Origin: Pantoea stewartii subsp. stewartii
Lineage (GTDB): Bacteria > Pseudomonadota > Gammaproteobacteria > Enterobacterales > Enterobacteriaceae
DNA: 64,000 nt
Direction: 5' to 3'
NCBI RefSeq assembly: GCF_008801695.1
Contig: NZ_VZPF01000014.1
Span: forward strand, 1 to 64,000
Numbering within the stretch: the first letter of the stretch is position 1; each line of letters starts with the position of its first letter. Shown in pieces: positions 33,024-43,708 of this stretch. Under the pieces are notes generated by a model. That model had not been told where the DNA came from, did no database searches, and worked only from the letters and a program-made list of their open reading frames with translations. Made by a program: the position numbers and the translations under genes.

Positions 33024-35672
33024 ATGAGCCTGTCGCAAGAAGTGAAAAACGGCCTGAATGATTCCCCTGGCGAGTGGCAAGACGATACGCTGACACGCGA
33101 CGTCTTAAAGCAACGTCTGGAGGGCTTCCAGCAGCACCTGGCGGCGGCGTTTGATGCCGGTGAGCCTGTCGAAGATCTGATTCACGCCCGAACGCTGTTT
33201 ATCGATCGCCTGCTGCGCCGTTTGTGGCGTTTTTTTGGCTTCGACAGCATGAAAGCCATCACGCTTGTCGCCGTCGGCGGTTACGGTCGCGGTGAACTGC
33301 ATCCCCTTTCCGATATCGATATCTTAATTCTCAGCCGTCAGCCGCTGGATGAGCAGGCGGCGCAGAGCGCCAGCGCGCTACTGACGCTGATGTGGGATCT
33401 CAAGCTGGAGGTCGGCCACAGTGTACGTAGCCTCGAAGAGTGCCTGCTGGAAGGGCTGTCCGATCTGACCGTGGCGACCAATCTGATTGAAGCCCGAATG
33501 CTGACCGGCGATGTCGCGCTGTTTCTGGAATTACAAAAAAATGTCTTCAGCGATGGCTTCTGGCCATCATCCCGCTTTTTTGCCGCCAAAATCGACGAGC
33601 AGCAGGAACGCCATACACGTTATCACGGTACCAGCTATAACCTGGAACCGGATATCAAAAGCAGCCCCGGCGGGTTACGTGACATTCATACCTTACAATG
33701 GGTTGCCCGTCGCCACTTTGGCGCGACCACGCTGGATGAGATGTCAGGCTTTGGTTTCCTGACGGACGCAGAGCGCAGCGAGCTGAATGAGTGCCAGGCG
33801 TTTCTCTGGCGCATTCGCTTTGCCCTACACCTGTCTCTGCCACGGTACGATAACCGCCTGCTGTTTGACCGCCAGCTCAGCGTTGCCCGGCGCCTGAATT
33901 ATGAGGGAGAAGGCAACGAACCGGTCGAACGCATGATGAAAGATTTTTACCGCGTCACGCGGCGCATCGGTGAGCTTAACCAGATGCTGTTGCAACTGTT
34001 CGATGAGGCCATTCTGACGCTCTCCACCAATGAAAAACCCTATGCCATTGATGACGATTTCCAGCTGCGCGGTAACCTGATCGATCTGCGTGATGAAACC
34101 CTGTTTGATCGGGAACCCCAGGCGATCTTGCGTATGTTCTATGTCATGGTACGCAATGAAAACATCAAAGGGATCTACTCCACTACACTGCGCCGCCTGC
34201 GTCATACACGACGTCATCTTGAGCAACCCTTATGCCAGTTGCCTGAAGCGCGTCGCCTGTTTATGTCGATTCTGCGTCATCCCGGTGCGGTCAGTCGCGC
34301 GCTGGTCCCGATGCATCGCCACAGCGTGCTCTGGGCTTATACGCCGCTCTGGGGCCACATTGTCGGGCAGATGCAGTTTGATTTATTTCATGCTTATACC
34401 GTCGATGAGCACACTATCCGGGTGTTGCAGAAACTGGAGAGCTTTGCCAATGAAGCAACGCGCCCGCAACATCCGTTGTGCGTTGAACTCTGGCCTCGCC
34501 TGCCACAACAGGAATTACTGTTAATGGCTGCGCTGTTACACGACATCGCAAAAGGGCGTAACGGCGATCACTCCGTGCTGGGTGCGCAGGACGCGCTGGC
34601 GTTTGCGGAGATGCACGGTCTTAACTCACGTGAAACCCAGTTAGTGGCCTGGCTGGTTCGTCATCATCTGCTGATGTCAGTTACCGCGCAGCGCCGCGAC
34701 ATTCAGGATCCTACGGTCATTCAACAGTTCGCCGAAGTCATGCAGAACGAGAACCGGCTGCGTTATCTGGTTTGCCTGACCGTTGCCGACATCTGCGCCA
34801 CTAATGAAAGCTTGTGGAACAGCTGGAAGCAAAGCCTGCTGCGAGAACTGTTCTTTGCCACTGAAAAACAGCTGCGCCGCGGCATGGAGAACAGCCCGGA
34901 TCTCCGTGAGCGTGTCCGTCATCACCGTTTACAGGCGCTGGCACTGTTGCGCATGGACAACATTGATGAAGCCCGCCTGCACCACATCTGGAACCGGTGC
35001 CGTGCCGACTACTTCCTGCGTCATACGCCGAATCAGATCGCCTGGCATGCGCGCCATTTACTGGAACACGATCTGCGTAAACCGTTGGTGCTGGTAAGCC
35101 CACAGGCTACACGAGGCGGTACAGAAATTTTTATCTGGAGCCCGGACCGGCCCCACCTGTTTGCCGCCGTGGCCGGTGAGCTGGATCGCCGCAATCTCAG
35201 CGTGCATGATGCGCAGATTTTTACCAGCCGCGATGGTATGGCGATGGATACGTTTATCGTGCTGGAGCCGGATGGCAGCCCGCTGGCTCCCGATCGTCAT
35301 GCGCTGATCATTCAGGCGCTGGAACAGGCGATTACGCAGTCAGACTGGGTGCCGCCACGTACCCGCCGTCAGGCTGCCCGACTCCGCCATTTCAGCGTGG
35401 ATACCGAAGTAAACTTTCTGCCGACGCATACCGATCGCCGGAGTTATCTGGAACTGGTGGCGCTCGATCAGCCGGGCTTGCTGGCGCGCGTCGGCGAGGT
35501 GTTTGCCGATCTCGGCGTATCACTGCATGGCGCGCGCATCAGTACCATTGGAGAACGTGTCGAAGATTTGTTTATTCTGGCCAATAGCGAACGCCGGGCA
35601 CTGGATGAGGAAATGCGCCAGACCCTGCAACAACGGTTGACAGAGGCCCTTAATCCAAACGATAAAGTGTGA
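33024..35672 (+). CDS. glnD: Bifunctional uridylyltransferase/uridylyl-removing enzyme GlnD
   Basis: GlnD is the primary nitrogen sensor. It uridylylates PII proteins (GlnB, GlnK) when glutamine is low and removes UMP when it is high. The nucleotidyltransferase motif [16 protein letters not shown] has D97 and D99. The HD phosphohydrolase domain has H506 and D507 (LLHDIAKG). Two ACT domains at the C terminus (about 700-780 and 815-882) bind glutamine. The 882 residues are close to the 890 of E. coli; the difference lies mostly in the N-terminal 60 residues. Confidence 0.96.
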   Translation: MSLSQEVKNGLNDSPGEWQDDTLTRDVLKQRLEGFQQHLAAAFDAGEPVEDLIHARTLFIDRLLRRLWRFFGFDSMKAITLVAVGGYGRGELHPLSDIDILILSRQPLDEQAAQSASALLTLMWDLKLEVGHSVRSLEECLLEGLSDLTVATNLIEARMLTGDVALFLELQKNVFSDGFWPSSRFFAAKIDEQQERHTRYHGTSYNLEPDIKSSPGGLRDIHTLQWVARRHFGATTLDEMSGFGFLTDAERSELNECQAFLWRIRFALHLSLPRYDNRLLFDRQLSVARRLNYEGEGNEPVERMMKDFYRVTRRIGELNQMLLQLFDEAILTLSTNEKPYAIDDDFQLRGNLIDLRDETLFDREPQAILRMFYVMVRNENIKGIYSTTLRRLRHTRRHLEQPLCQLPEARRLFMSILRHPGAVSRALVPMHRHSVLWAYTPLWGHIVGQMQFDLFHAYTVDEHTIRVLQKLESFANEATRPQHPLCVELWPRLPQQELLLMAALLHDIAKGRNGDHSVLGAQDALAFAEMHGLNSRETQLVAWLVRHHLLMSVTAQRRDIQDPTVIQQFAEVMQNENRLRYLVCLTVADICATNESLWNSWKQSLLRELFFATEKQLRRGMENSPDLRERVRHHRLQALALLRMDNIDEARLHHIWNRCRADYFLRHTPNQIAWHARHLLEHDLRKPLVLVSPQATRGGTEIFIWSPDRPHLFAAVAGELDRRNLSVHDAQIFTSRDGMAMDTFIVLEPDGSPLAPDRHALIIQALEQAITQSDWVPPRTRRQAARLRHFSVDTEVNFLPTHTDRRSYLELVALDQPGLLARVGEVFADLGVSLHGARISTIGERVEDLFILANSERRALDEEMRQTLQQRLTEALNPNDKV

Positions 35673-35752
35673 CCCGCTTCAATTTGTGAACTTTCACTTT
35701 TTACCTGTGCTGGTCGCTGACCGGCACCACAAATGACAGATCAGGAAAAAAT

Positions 35753-36577
35753 ATGCAACAGTTACAGAGTGTTATTGAATCTGCCTTCGAACGTCGCGCT
35801 GATATCACCCCGACCAGTGTGGATACTGAAACCCGCGACGCGATTAATCAGGTTATCGCCAAACTGGACAGTGGTGAGCTGCGCGTTTCTGAAAAAATCG
35901 ACGGTGAATGGGTAACGCATCAGTGGCTGAAAAAAGCCGTTCTGCTCTCTTTCCGCATCAATGACAATCAGATCATGGAAGGCGCAGAAACACGCTTTTA
36001 CGACAAAGTGCCAATGAAATTCGCTGACTGGGACGATGCGCGCTTTAAAGCCGCCGGTTTCCGCGTCGTACCGCCCGCCGCCGTGCGTAAAGGTGCCTTT
36101 ATTGCACGTAATACCGTGTTGATGCCTTCCTATGTGAACATCGGTGCCTTTGTTGACGAAGGAACGATGGTGGACACCTGGGCCACCGTGGGCTCCTGTG
36201 CGCAAATTGGTAAAAATGTCCACTTATCTGGTGGCGTAGGCATCGGTGGGGTGCTTGAGCCTCTGCAGGCTAATCCGACCATTATTGAAGATAACTGCTT
36301 CATCGGCGCACGTTCTGAAATTGTTGAAGGCGTGATTGTTGAAGAAGGTTCCGTTATTTCAATGGGCGTTTATATTGGTCAAAGCACCAAAATTTATGAC
36401 CGCGAAACCGGTGAAATTCATTACGGACGCGTACCTGCCGGATCGGTCGTCGTCTCTGGTAATCTGCCGTCAAAAGATGGCAGCTACAGCCTGTATTGCG
36501 CGGTTATCGTGAAAAAAGTGGATGCCAAAACACTGGCCAAAACCGGCATTAATGAATTGCTGCGCACGATCGACTAA
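35753..36577 (+). CDS. dapD: 2,3,4,5-tetrahydropyridine-2,6-dicarboxylate N-succinyltransferase
   Basis: DapD transfers succinyl from succinyl-CoA to tetrahydrodipicolinate in the succinylase branch of lysine and meso-diaminopimelate synthesis. After an N-terminal helical domain (about 1-100) come hexapeptide repeats of a left-handed beta helix (about 105-250). The 274 residues equal E. coli. It follows glnD by 80 bp and precedes yaeH, with its own terminator. Confidence 0.96.
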   Translation: MQQLQSVIESAFERRADITPTSVDTETRDAINQVIAKLDSGELRVSEKIDGEWVTHQWLKKAVLLSFRINDNQIMEGAETRFYDKVPMKFADWDDARFKAAGFRVVPPAAVRKGAFIARNTVLMPSYVNIGAFVDEGTMVDTWATVGSCAQIGKNVHLSGGVGIGGVLEPLQANPTIIEDNCFIGARSEIVEGVIVEEGSVISMGVYIGQSTKIYDRETGEIHYGRVPAGSVVVSGNLPSKDGSYSLYCAVIVKKVDAKTLAKTGINELLRTID

Positions 36578-36584
36578 GCTTGTG

Positions 36585-36616
36585 GACGGGCTGCCTGACA
36601 GCCCGTCATCTTTTGT
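36585..36616 (+). terminator. Terminator after dapD
   Basis: Perfect 9-bp stem GACGGGCTG/CAGCCCGTC (36585-36593 with 36599-36607), five-base loop, then ATCTTTTGTTT. Confidence 0.85.
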
Positions 36617-36794
36617 TTACAGCTGTTACGGGTAATGTTGTTTTTCAACGCGAACCAACGGGTGCGTTTACTTTTCATCCAGGTCATAATTCGCGCCAGT
36701 TAAATCCTGTTGCGCACTGATTCATGTTATTTATGTCTACAGTCATTAAGTCATGAACAATTCTGCGCGCTTATCATTTGGTGGAAAAAACGTT

Positions 36795-37187
36795 ATGTAT
36801 GACAATATTAAGAGCTTAGGCATTAGTAACCCCGACGATATCGATCGCTACAGCCTGCGTCAGGAAGCGAATAACGATATTTTGAAAATTTATTTCCGCA
36901 AAGATAAAGGCGAATTTTTCGCTAAAAGCGTGAAATTTAAATATCCTCGTCAGCGTAAAACGGTCGTCGCCGATAATGCGTCGCAGGGCTACCGTGAAGT
37001 GCAGGAAATCAGCCCTAACCTGCGCTATGTCATTGATGAGCTGGATCAAATTTGTCAGCGCGATCAGGTTGAAGTCGATCTGAAACGTAAAATTCTGGAC
37101 GATCTGCGTCATCTGGAAGGCGTGGTGTCACACAAGATCGCGGAAATTGAATCCGATCTGGAAAAACTGACCCGCAGCGGTCGTTAA
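36795..37187 (+). CDS. yaeH: UPF0325 family protein YaeH
   Basis: This is a conserved cytoplasmic protein of unknown function, 130 residues, almost identical in layout to E. coli YaeH. It has a basic central segment ([13 protein letters not shown]) and charged helices in the C-terminal half. I chose ATG 36795, giving the family start [10 protein letters not shown]. An in-frame ATG at 36753 would add 14 residues without family support. It keeps its place next to dapD and is followed by a terminator. Confidence 0.9.
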   Translation: MYDNIKSLGISNPDDIDRYSLRQEANNDILKIYFRKDKGEFFAKSVKFKYPRQRKTVVADNASQGYREVQEISPNLRYVIDELDQICQRDQVEVDLKRKILDDLRHLEGVVSHKIAEIESDLEKLTRSGR

Positions 37188-37206
37188 TCCCTTCAAACGC
37201 ACTATA

Positions 37207-37253
37207 GCCTGCCGTCCTGAGTGAGCGTCACTTTGTGCGGCGGGCCTTTTTTA
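37207..37253 (+). terminator. Terminator after yaeH
   Basis: GCCTGCCG (37207-37214) pairs with CGGCGGGC (37238-37245), with one G-T pair and a 23-base loop, followed by CTTTTTTAT. It lies in the convergent gap to the alginate-lyase-family gene. Confidence 0.65.
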
Positions 37254-37260
37254 TGCCCTG

Positions 37261-38478
37261 CTACTCCTGCCGCAGCAACGCCCCTTCACGCAAGACATCT
37301 TCAGTCGCCTCACGCCAGTCAAACCGGTCAATCCAGGATTGATAGCGTGCAGAACCCAGCGCATTATCCGCCAGCATAAGCAGGGGAATGACGCGTCCGC
37401 TGTTACGGTCGCGCGTCTTCCATGGCCAGCGGCGCGCAGAATCACTAAACGGTGCCATATAATCCAACGCAGCCAGCAGCGAGCCGCCCTGTTTGCCAGA
37501 GTAGTGCCAGAGATCGTCCCCACCGCGCTGAGACGACAAGGCCGCTATCGCAGTCAGCGCCTGTAAATTAAAAAAACTGTAGTGAAAAGAGCGGGTGCGG
37601 GCCAGTTCAAGCGGCTGCGTGCCATCACGCGCTATCTGCCCACCGATCTTCGTTTTAGCCAGCGCCATCATGTCCCTCATAACGGCATCGTTATGCAGGT
37701 AAGCGGCAATCCCGGCCACCTGAACACAATACCAGCTACCGTGATTGTTGGCCGCATGCCGCTCCTGGCGCGCCAGCTTACTGGTTTGCAGCCAGGTAAG
37801 GTAGTCGTGGAACCAGCGCTGTAGCGCGGCCTCGTCGCCTGCACGCCAGCCAGGTGACTGACGCAGCAATATCAACGCATCAACAATGCGGGTGGCAAAA
37901 TAACGCCCATCCAGTACGCCATCATGCCGGCCCGTGCTGATGCCCGGCACGCCTTGCGCAAAGTTAAGGTTGGGGTTCATGCGGCTGGCAGGATCGATAA
38001 ACCAGTGACGGATCATCGATTGAGCTTTACTGGCATAGCGTACATCGCCCGAAAAGAACCAGGCCAGCGTCAGTGCCTGCACATCGGCACTAAAACGCGC
38101 AAAACGCAGCCCGTCTGTTTGGTTGTTTTTTGTGTCGGGATTCACCTCGCCATCCCGACGGCTCCACGGAAGCCCCGTTTTCTGCCGGGCGTCCGGCCAC
38201 CAGTACGCGCTCAGGCTGAGATAATCGTGTCGCGAGCCGCTGGGGGGCACCAGACCTTTGTCCATGACGCTGGGATCGGGCTGCTTAAGCGCCTTATCCG
38301 CCTGCTGTTTCAGCTGTTGCCAGGCTTGCTGCGTACGTGGGCTTGCCTGCTGATTCTGGATGGTCTGCCGTGTAGTGAGCAAAGTCTTTGTCGAGAGAAA
38401 AATCAGTGTGTCCGCCGCCGCCGCCTGGCAGGTGAACGCAAGTATCAGTAAGCCACATCCCCAACTCAGTGCGCGCAT
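37261..38478 (-). CDS. Secreted alginate-lyase-family (PL5-like) protein
   Basis: The 405-residue precursor has a Sec signal peptide (MRALSWGCGLLILAF..., cut near AAA 20-22). The rest resembles the alginate-lyase superfamily (alpha/alpha barrel): WWPDARQKTGLPW near 93-105, and the active-site motif NNHGSWY at 244-250, equivalent to NNHSYW of PL5 AlgL. A later SFHYSFFN segment (about 297-304) has the conserved His and Tyr. It should cleave uronate-containing polysaccharide in the periplasm or outside; the true substrate is unknown. The start is ATG 38478 with GAGGA seven bases upstream. It follows cdaR by 31 bp. E. coli has no counterpart here. Confidence 0.82.
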   Translation of the reverse strand: MRALSWGCGLLILAFTCQAAAADTLIFLSTKTLLTTRQTIQNQQASPRTQQAWQQLKQQADKALKQPDPSVMDKGLVPPSGSRHDYLSLSAYWWPDARQKTGLPWSRRDGEVNPDTKNNQTDGLRFARFSADVQALTLAWFFSGDVRYASKAQSMIRHWFIDPASRMNPNLNFAQGVPGISTGRHDGVLDGRYFATRIVDALILLRQSPGWRAGDEAALQRWFHDYLTWLQTSKLARQERHAANNHGSWYCVQVAGIAAYLHNDAVMRDMMALAKTKIGGQIARDGTQPLELARTRSFHYSFFNLQALTAIAALSSQRGGDDLWHYSGKQGGSLLAALDYMAPFSDSARRWPWKTRDRNSGRVIPLLMLADNALGSARYQSWIDRFDWREATEDVLREGALLRQE

Positions 38479-38509
38479 CAGTCTGTCCTCTTCGTTTTTT
38501 CGGGCCCTG

Positions 38510-39667
38510 TCAGCCCTGCTCATCCAGTTGGATCGCGATGTACAACAGCAGGCGATCGTCGACCTTGCCCAGGTTGAGTCCCGTCAATTCAGCAATACGA
38601 TTTAAACGGTATTCCAGGGTATTTCGATGAATAAAAAGCGCACGCGACGTCGCGCCGGGCTGCACGTTGTTGCTGAACCAGGCACTCAGCGTGCGTCGCA
38701 GCAAACCGTTGCTGTCCATGCTTTTTAGCTTTTCCAGCGGACGCGCCAGTTCATTTGACTGCCAGCCACCCCGTAAGCTGTCGAGCAGGACCGGCAGCAT
38801 CAAATCCTGATAAAAATAGCTGCGAACCTCGGGCATACGCTGCTTTCCCACCGCCATCGTTGTTCGCGCAGTACGATATGAACGTGCAATGCTGCCCATG
38901 CCCGTAAAGAAATTGCCCAGCGCGATACGCATGCGCAGATGACCACTTTCCTTCATGCGCTGCATGAGCTGTTCGATCCGCCTGCGGTGATCGTGTTGAT
39001 CATAACGTCCGTGTGCATTTAATGCCGGTTTCAGCACGACCATTTCGGTTAGTGAGACGATGGCAATCAGGTTATCCCGCGCCGGTGTCGTCAATAACGT
39101 CTGCAACTGCTGTAATTCTGACATCGCGCTGTCAACGCCAAGCTGCCCACTGTCCACTTCGATCACCGCCACGATTCGGGGCTGATTAAGATCGATGCCG
39201 AGGCGCTGCGCCCATTCGGTGAGTTGCGGGGAGATCGCGTCACTGCGAATGAGATTGAGCACCAACTCTTCCCGCAGACGGCTGTCCTGCGCCAGCATGT
39301 GCAACAGCCGCGCCTGCTCCAGCATCATCTCTGCGGCCATACAGACTAATTCACCATAGTGACGCAGCGCACCCGGCTCGCCCGTCAGACCAATCACTCC
39401 AACAATCATCCCGTCGATACGCAACGGCAGATTAATTCCCGGCCTGACTCCATGCAGCTGCCGGGCCACCGCATCGTCAATATCCACAATACGTCCCTGA
39501 GACAGCACTAACAATGCACCCTCATGTAATTCGCCGATGCGCTCCCGGTCACCGCTTCCAATAATCCGTCCTCTTGCATCCATAACGTTGACATTGCCAT
39601 CAATGATTTTCATAGTGCGCGCGACAATTTCCTGCGCCAGTCGTGCGTCGAGATGACAGGTTGCCAT
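38510..39667 (-). CDS. cdaR: Carbohydrate diacid regulator
   Basis: CdaR activates the glucarate/galactarate utilisation genes (gud, gar) in E. coli in response to diacid sugars. The N-terminal sugar-diacid sensing domain runs to about 135 and a GGDEF-like region follows. The C-terminal PucR-type helix-turn-helix (about 320-380) contains RALFIHRNTLEYRLNRI. I chose ATG 39667 (385 residues, the E. coli length) behind AGGAG. No gud or gar gene is in the window. The next gene on the same strand is the polysaccharide lyase. Confidence 0.94.
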   Translation of the reverse strand: MATCHLDARLAQEIVARTMKIIDGNVNVMDARGRIIGSGDRERIGELHEGALLVLSQGRIVDIDDAVARQLHGVRPGINLPLRIDGMIVGVIGLTGEPGALRHYGELVCMAAEMMLEQARLLHMLAQDSRLREELVLNLIRSDAISPQLTEWAQRLGIDLNQPRIVAVIEVDSGQLGVDSAMSELQQLQTLLTTPARDNLIAIVSLTEMVVLKPALNAHGRYDQHDHRRRIEQLMQRMKESGHLRMRIALGNFFTGMGSIARSYRTARTTMAVGKQRMPEVRSYFYQDLMLPVLLDSLRGGWQSNELARPLEKLKSMDSNGLLRRTLSAWFSNNVQPGATSRALFIHRNTLEYRLNRIAELTGLNLGKVDDRLLLYIAIQLDEQG

Positions 39668-39799
39668 CCTGTACTCCTGAGTCATAAAAAGGGGGAAAAC
39701 AGCATAGACGCGCGATACCGGGAGAACATTGTGCATCTGCACAAGGCCCGGCAGGCATTAACAGAAATGCGGCGACCATCACATTTGTGCGCGTCGCCA

Positions 39800-39824
39800 T
39801 AAAAAAGGCGGACCGAAGTCCGCC
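39800..39824 (-). terminator. Terminator after degP
   Basis: Stem GGCGGAC/GTCCGCC (39807-39813 with 39818-39824). Read on the minus strand the loop is UUCG and a run of U follows (39806..39800). It is 20 bp after the degP stop and separates it from cdaR. Confidence 0.92.
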
Positions 39825-39844
39825 TGATAAACCGCTGCCTGTGA

Positions 39845-41293
39845 TTACTGCGCCAGCAGATACAGTGAACTGTCTCCGCGCTGCACGTTCAACGCCAGTA
39901 CCGGTGGCTTGGTATCGAGGATTTTACGCAGTTCGCCCAGATTGCTGACGGCCTGCTGGTTGACGCCAAGAATCAGGTCGCCTTTTTTCAGGCCAATTCT
40001 GGCCGCCGCGCTGCCCGCTTTCACGCTGTCAACCCGAACGCCTTTCTCTTTACCTGAATTATTGCTCAGATCCGCGCCTTCAATACCGGTGTAAATGGTG
40101 GCGGACTGCACCTTGTCCTGCGTGCTCTGCTGCAGCTGAACCGTCACATCCAGCGGTTTACCGTCACGCAGTATGCCAAGTTTCAGCGTGGTTCCCACCG
40201 GCAACGAGCCGACTTCGGCACGCAGTGAAGCAAAGCTGGTTAACGGCTTACCGTTCATCGACACAATGACGTCACCCGCTTTAATAACGCCCTTCGCCGC
40301 CGCAGAGTTCGGTACGACCTGACTGACGAATGCACCGCGTTGCGCATCGACTTTCATCGCCTTCGCCAGCTCAGAGTTAAGCTCGGTCCCCATAATGCCC
40401 AGCTCGCCGCGTTTAACCTGACCGTATTCCACCATTTGTGCCGTCAGGTTTTTCACCATGTTGCTCGGGATGGCGAAGCCAATACCAATATTGCCGCCGT
40501 CCGGTGCCAGGATAGCGGTGTTGATGCCAATCAGCTCGCCGTTGAGATTTACCAGAGCGCCACCCGAGTTACCCCGGTTGATGGCCGCATCGGTTTGAAT
40601 AAAGTTCTCATAGTTTTCAACATTCAGGCCACTGCGTCCCAGCGCGGACACGATACCAGACGTAACGGTTTCACCCAGACCATACGGGTTACCAATCGCC
40701 ACGGCGTAATCGCCCACCCGTAAATTGTCAGAGTCGGCCATCTTAATCGCGGTAAGATTTTTAGCACCTTCCAGCTGAATTAATGCGATATCCGAGCTGG
40801 GATCTTTACCAATCACTTTGGCATCGTAACTGCGACCATCGCTCAGTTTTACCTGAATTTTCGTCGCGTCGTTTACCACATGGTTATTGGTGACCACATA
40901 GCCTTTTTCAGCGTTAATGATGACACCAGAGCCCAGCGCTCTAAATTTTTGCTGCTGCGTATCTGGCGCGGCAGGGGCACCGCCACCGTCACCGCCCTGG
41001 CAAAGCGGTGAGCCCATGAATGGCGAACCGTCCTGGCAGAAAGGCGAATTATCGCCAAAAAATTGCTGAAACTGCTGCGGCATCCGTGGCGTTTTGACCG
41101 TCGTACTTCCTTCAACGCTGATACTCACGACTGAAGGCATAACCTTTTCCAGCATTGGCGCAAGGCTCGGCAACTGCTGGCTGTTGGTGGATGACACGGA
41201 AGAGGATGTTTCCGCAGCGAAAGCACTCACAGGGGTCAGTGCCATGCCAAGACTAAGCGCCAGGGCGCTTAACATTAACGAGGTTTTTTTCAT
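39845..41293 (-). CDS. degP: Periplasmic serine protease and chaperone DegP
   Basis: DegP (HtrA) degrades or protects misfolded periplasmic and outer-membrane proteins. The 482-residue precursor has a signal peptide cut near AFA (27). The trypsin-like domain has the triad H138 (TNNHVV), D168 (SSDIAL) and S243 (RGNSGGAL), and two PDZ domains follow (about 285-375 and 390-480). The LA loop (about 66-110) carries two cysteines (C86, C98), as in E. coli. A sigma-E promoter lies directly upstream. Confidence 0.97.
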   Translation of the reverse strand: MKKTSLMLSALALSLGMALTPVSAFAAETSSSVSSTNSQQLPSLAPMLEKVMPSVVSISVEGSTTVKTPRMPQQFQQFFGDNSPFCQDGSPFMGSPLCQGGDGGGAPAAPDTQQQKFRALGSGVIINAEKGYVVTNNHVVNDATKIQVKLSDGRSYDAKVIGKDPSSDIALIQLEGAKNLTAIKMADSDNLRVGDYAVAIGNPYGLGETVTSGIVSALGRSGLNVENYENFIQTDAAINRGNSGGALVNLNGELIGINTAILAPDGGNIGIGFAIPSNMVKNLTAQMVEYGQVKRGELGIMGTELNSELAKAMKVDAQRGAFVSQVVPNSAAAKGVIKAGDVIVSMNGKPLTSFASLRAEVGSLPVGTTLKLGILRDGKPLDVTVQLQQSTQDKVQSATIYTGIEGADLSNNSGKEKGVRVDSVKAGSAAARIGLKKGDLILGVNQQAVSNLGELRKILDTKPPVLALNVQRGDSSLYLLAQ

Positions 41294-41342
41294 TTTGGTA
41301 TCTCACAATGATGGATATACTGACCATTGCTGTGGTCGAATG

Positions 41343-41371
41343 TTGAGATAAATGTTTTAGCGCGAAGTTCC
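41343..41371 (-). promoter_or_regulatory. Sigma-E promoter of degP
   Basis: On the minus strand GGAACTT (41371..41365) is followed after 16 bp by TCTCAA (41348..41343). This matches the sigma-E consensus and the known E. coli degP promoter (GGAACTT-16-TCTGA). The start site would lie about 43 nt before the degP ATG. Confidence 0.85.
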
Positions 41372-41426
41372 TCTAAAAGTTTTAGGCAAAAGTAAAAATT
41401 TATTCGCGCTCTTTACAATTCTCGGG

Positions 41427-42917
41427 TTATTCCACCGCCATTAAGCGACGATACTCATCCCAGGCATAGAGATCCGTCATGCCACTAATGTAATCCTGAA
41501 TCAGGCGAAAACGATAATAACGTTCCCATAACAAACGCTCATATTTATGCTCAACAACCAATGTACGCATTTTATACAAATAGGCTTTTCGGTGTTTACC
41601 AGACAGTTTATGGAACAGTCGGGTCTCTATGGGATGATGGCGTAAAAAGTCTTCATTTATCAGTGTGGTAAACGCTTCATAATTGAGCGACATCAGCGGC
41701 TGATATATTTCCAGCAAGCCCTTAATTACCCGATAACCCTGCAGTTCCAGTTGCTCAACTTCGGAATGATTAAACACCTGCTGGCGCGCCACGGTTTTAA
41801 AAATCTGTAATAAACGGCCCTCTTCACCTTCGTCTTCTAATAAAGCATGGTTGAAGTGCCCCTCGAATATGGCAGGCAGATTATCAATAAAACGTTTCAC
41901 CGCGTAGGTGACCAAAACATTCTGAACATTGACCCGCAGCGACATAAAAAACTGATCGCTACGGCTACGGCGTTTTTTACTGCCCGCTTCGCGCCACGCT
42001 TCCCCCACTGTACGACTGAAGGCATCGTTATTATTTATTGTTCCCCAGGCCTTGCTGAGATATTCATACAGACTGTCCACGTTAAATATGGCTTTTTCAA
42101 CGGCATCGTCTAAATCGGCAATACAATAGGAGATGTCGTCAGCGGCTTCCATGATATAGGTCAGCGGAAAGCGATGGTGTTCCGTCAAATTTGTGGCGGT
42201 GCGAAGCTCATCGATATATTCCCGCTCAGATAAATAGAAGCCCGGCTTTTTCATTAATACGCTAAACTGAGCCGGTTTTTCCCCCTGCCACCATGCGGGC
42301 GCGGTATATTTCAGGATGCAGGCTACCTGAGAATAGCTCAGGTTGAGTTGCAGCAGCGAATGCACCATGCGAATAGCCTGAGCATTCCCTTCGAAGTGGC
42401 ACAAATCCTGACGAATCATGGCATTCATGCGATCAAAGTCCGCGCGCTGCGCCTCGTTTTCAACACCCGCAACCAGCGGATCGACCAGTTCAGCGGGCAG
42501 GTTATCTTCAAACCAGTCATTAATGGCGGCTTCGCCAAAATGCCCAAACGGTGGGTTACCTACGTCATGTAACAGGCAGGCCATTTCGACGAGGCTTTCG
42601 AACGCCCCTTCCATGTCATCCAGACCATATTTTGCCAGTCCGCCCTGCATCTTTAGCGTCTGCAGAATTTCTTTGCTGATATACCGGCCGGTTTGTTGCA
42701 CTTCAAGCGAATGCGTCAGACGGGAACGTACGGCGGCGTTGCGCTCAAGCGGGAATACCTGAGTTTTTTGTTGCAGTCGACGAATTGCCGCTGAATTAAT
42801 GATCCGCCCACGATCGCTTTCGAAATGGCGGGTAATAAAATATTCCCCCTGTGGATCTTTACGGTTGCTATAAGGGCGAGTGAAGCTGATCTTCTTCCTG
42901 AAATTGATCGTCGCCAT
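41427..42917 (-). CDS. dgt: Deoxyguanosinetriphosphate triphosphohydrolase
   Basis: Dgt hydrolyses dGTP to deoxyguanosine and tripolyphosphate. The HD-domain metal ligands are H69 (THSLEVQQ) and H117-D118 ([15 protein letters not shown]), with a further Asp in EAADDISYC. The 496 residues are close to the 505 of E. coli; the region after 150 is shorter than in E. coli. The start ATG 42917 is preceded by AAGGGGA. The frame is open 23 codons upstream, but that part is not family sequence. It is divergent from mtn. Confidence 0.94.
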   Translation of the reverse strand: MATINFRKKISFTRPYSNRKDPQGEYFITRHFESDRGRIINSAAIRRLQQKTQVFPLERNAAVRSRLTHSLEVQQTGRYISKEILQTLKMQGGLAKYGLDDMEGAFESLVEMACLLHDVGNPPFGHFGEAAINDWFEDNLPAELVDPLVAGVENEAQRADFDRMNAMIRQDLCHFEGNAQAIRMVHSLLQLNLSYSQVACILKYTAPAWWQGEKPAQFSVLMKKPGFYLSEREYIDELRTATNLTEHHRFPLTYIMEAADDISYCIADLDDAVEKAIFNVDSLYEYLSKAWGTINNNDAFSRTVGEAWREAGSKKRRSRSDQFFMSLRVNVQNVLVTYAVKRFIDNLPAIFEGHFNHALLEDEGEEGRLLQIFKTVARQQVFNHSEVEQLELQGYRVIKGLLEIYQPLMSLNYEAFTTLINEDFLRHHPIETRLFHKLSGKHRKAYLYKMRTLVVEHKYERLLWERYYRFRLIQDYISGMTDLYAWDEYRRLMAVE

Positions 42918-43009
42918 AGCTGTCCCCTTATTTTTTCGTGAAATAATCCCGTCACTGCCATGATAGACTATGCCTGATATTGACATCCATTACATTAGCG
43001 AGACGTAAA

Positions 43010-43708
43010 ATGAAAGCAGGCATCATTGGCGCAATGGAGCAGGAAGTTACCCTGCTGCGAGACAAAATTGAAAATCGCCAGACCCTGTCTCTGGCTGGTT
43101 GTGAAATTTACACTGGCACACTGAATGGTGTGGACGTTGCGTTGCTGAAATCCGGCATTGGTAAGACCTCGGCCGCTATGGGCACCACATTGTTACTGCA
43201 ATTGTGCAAACCCGATTTGGTGATTAACACCGGCTCAGCGGGCGGCTTAGCCTCTTCGTTAAAGGTAGGCGATATTGTGGTGTCCGATGAAGTGCGCTAT
43301 CACGATGCCGATGTCACAGCCTTTGGTTATGAACCGGGCCAGATGGCGGGCTGCCCTGCGGCCTTTACCGCAGACAGTAAGCTGATCGCCGCCGCAGAAG
43401 CCTGTATTCAGCAGTTGAATCTCAACGCGGTTCGCGGCCTGGTGGTCAGCGGTGACGCGTTTATCAATGGCGCAGCCCCTCTGGCCCGCATTCGCGCCAC
43501 GTTCCCACAGGCGATTGCCGTTGAGATGGAAGCCACCGCTATCGGCCATGTCTGCCACCAGTTTAACGTGCCGTTTGTGGTCGTCCGCGCGATCTCCGAT
43601 GTGGCCGATCAGGAATCGCACCTGAGTTTCGATGAGTTCCTGAGCGTTGCCGCTAAGCAGTCCTCCCTGATGGTGGAAAATCTGCTGGCCCGCCTGGCAC
43701 ATGGCTAA
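43010..43708 (+). CDS. mtn: 5'-methylthioadenosine/S-adenosylhomocysteine nucleosidase
   Basis: Mtn (Pfs) cleaves adenine from methylthioadenosine, S-adenosylhomocysteine and 5'-deoxyadenosine, and makes the precursor of autoinducer-2. The 232 residues equal E. coli. Catalytic residues visible are E12, the substrate-binding [11 protein letters not shown] segment and the catalytic Asp in RAISDVAD. I chose ATG 43010; a start ten codons earlier (42980) lacks support. Its last 8 bp overlap btuF. Confidence 0.96.
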   Translation: MKAGIIGAMEQEVTLLRDKIENRQTLSLAGCEIYTGTLNGVDVALLKSGIGKTSAAMGTTLLLQLCKPDLVINTGSAGGLASSLKVGDIVVSDEVRYHDADVTAFGYEPGQMAGCPAAFTADSKLIAAAEACIQQLNLNAVRGLVVSGDAFINGAAPLARIRATFPQAIAVEMEATAIGHVCHQFNVPFVVVRAISDVADQESHLSFDEFLSVAAKQSSLMVENLLARLAHG

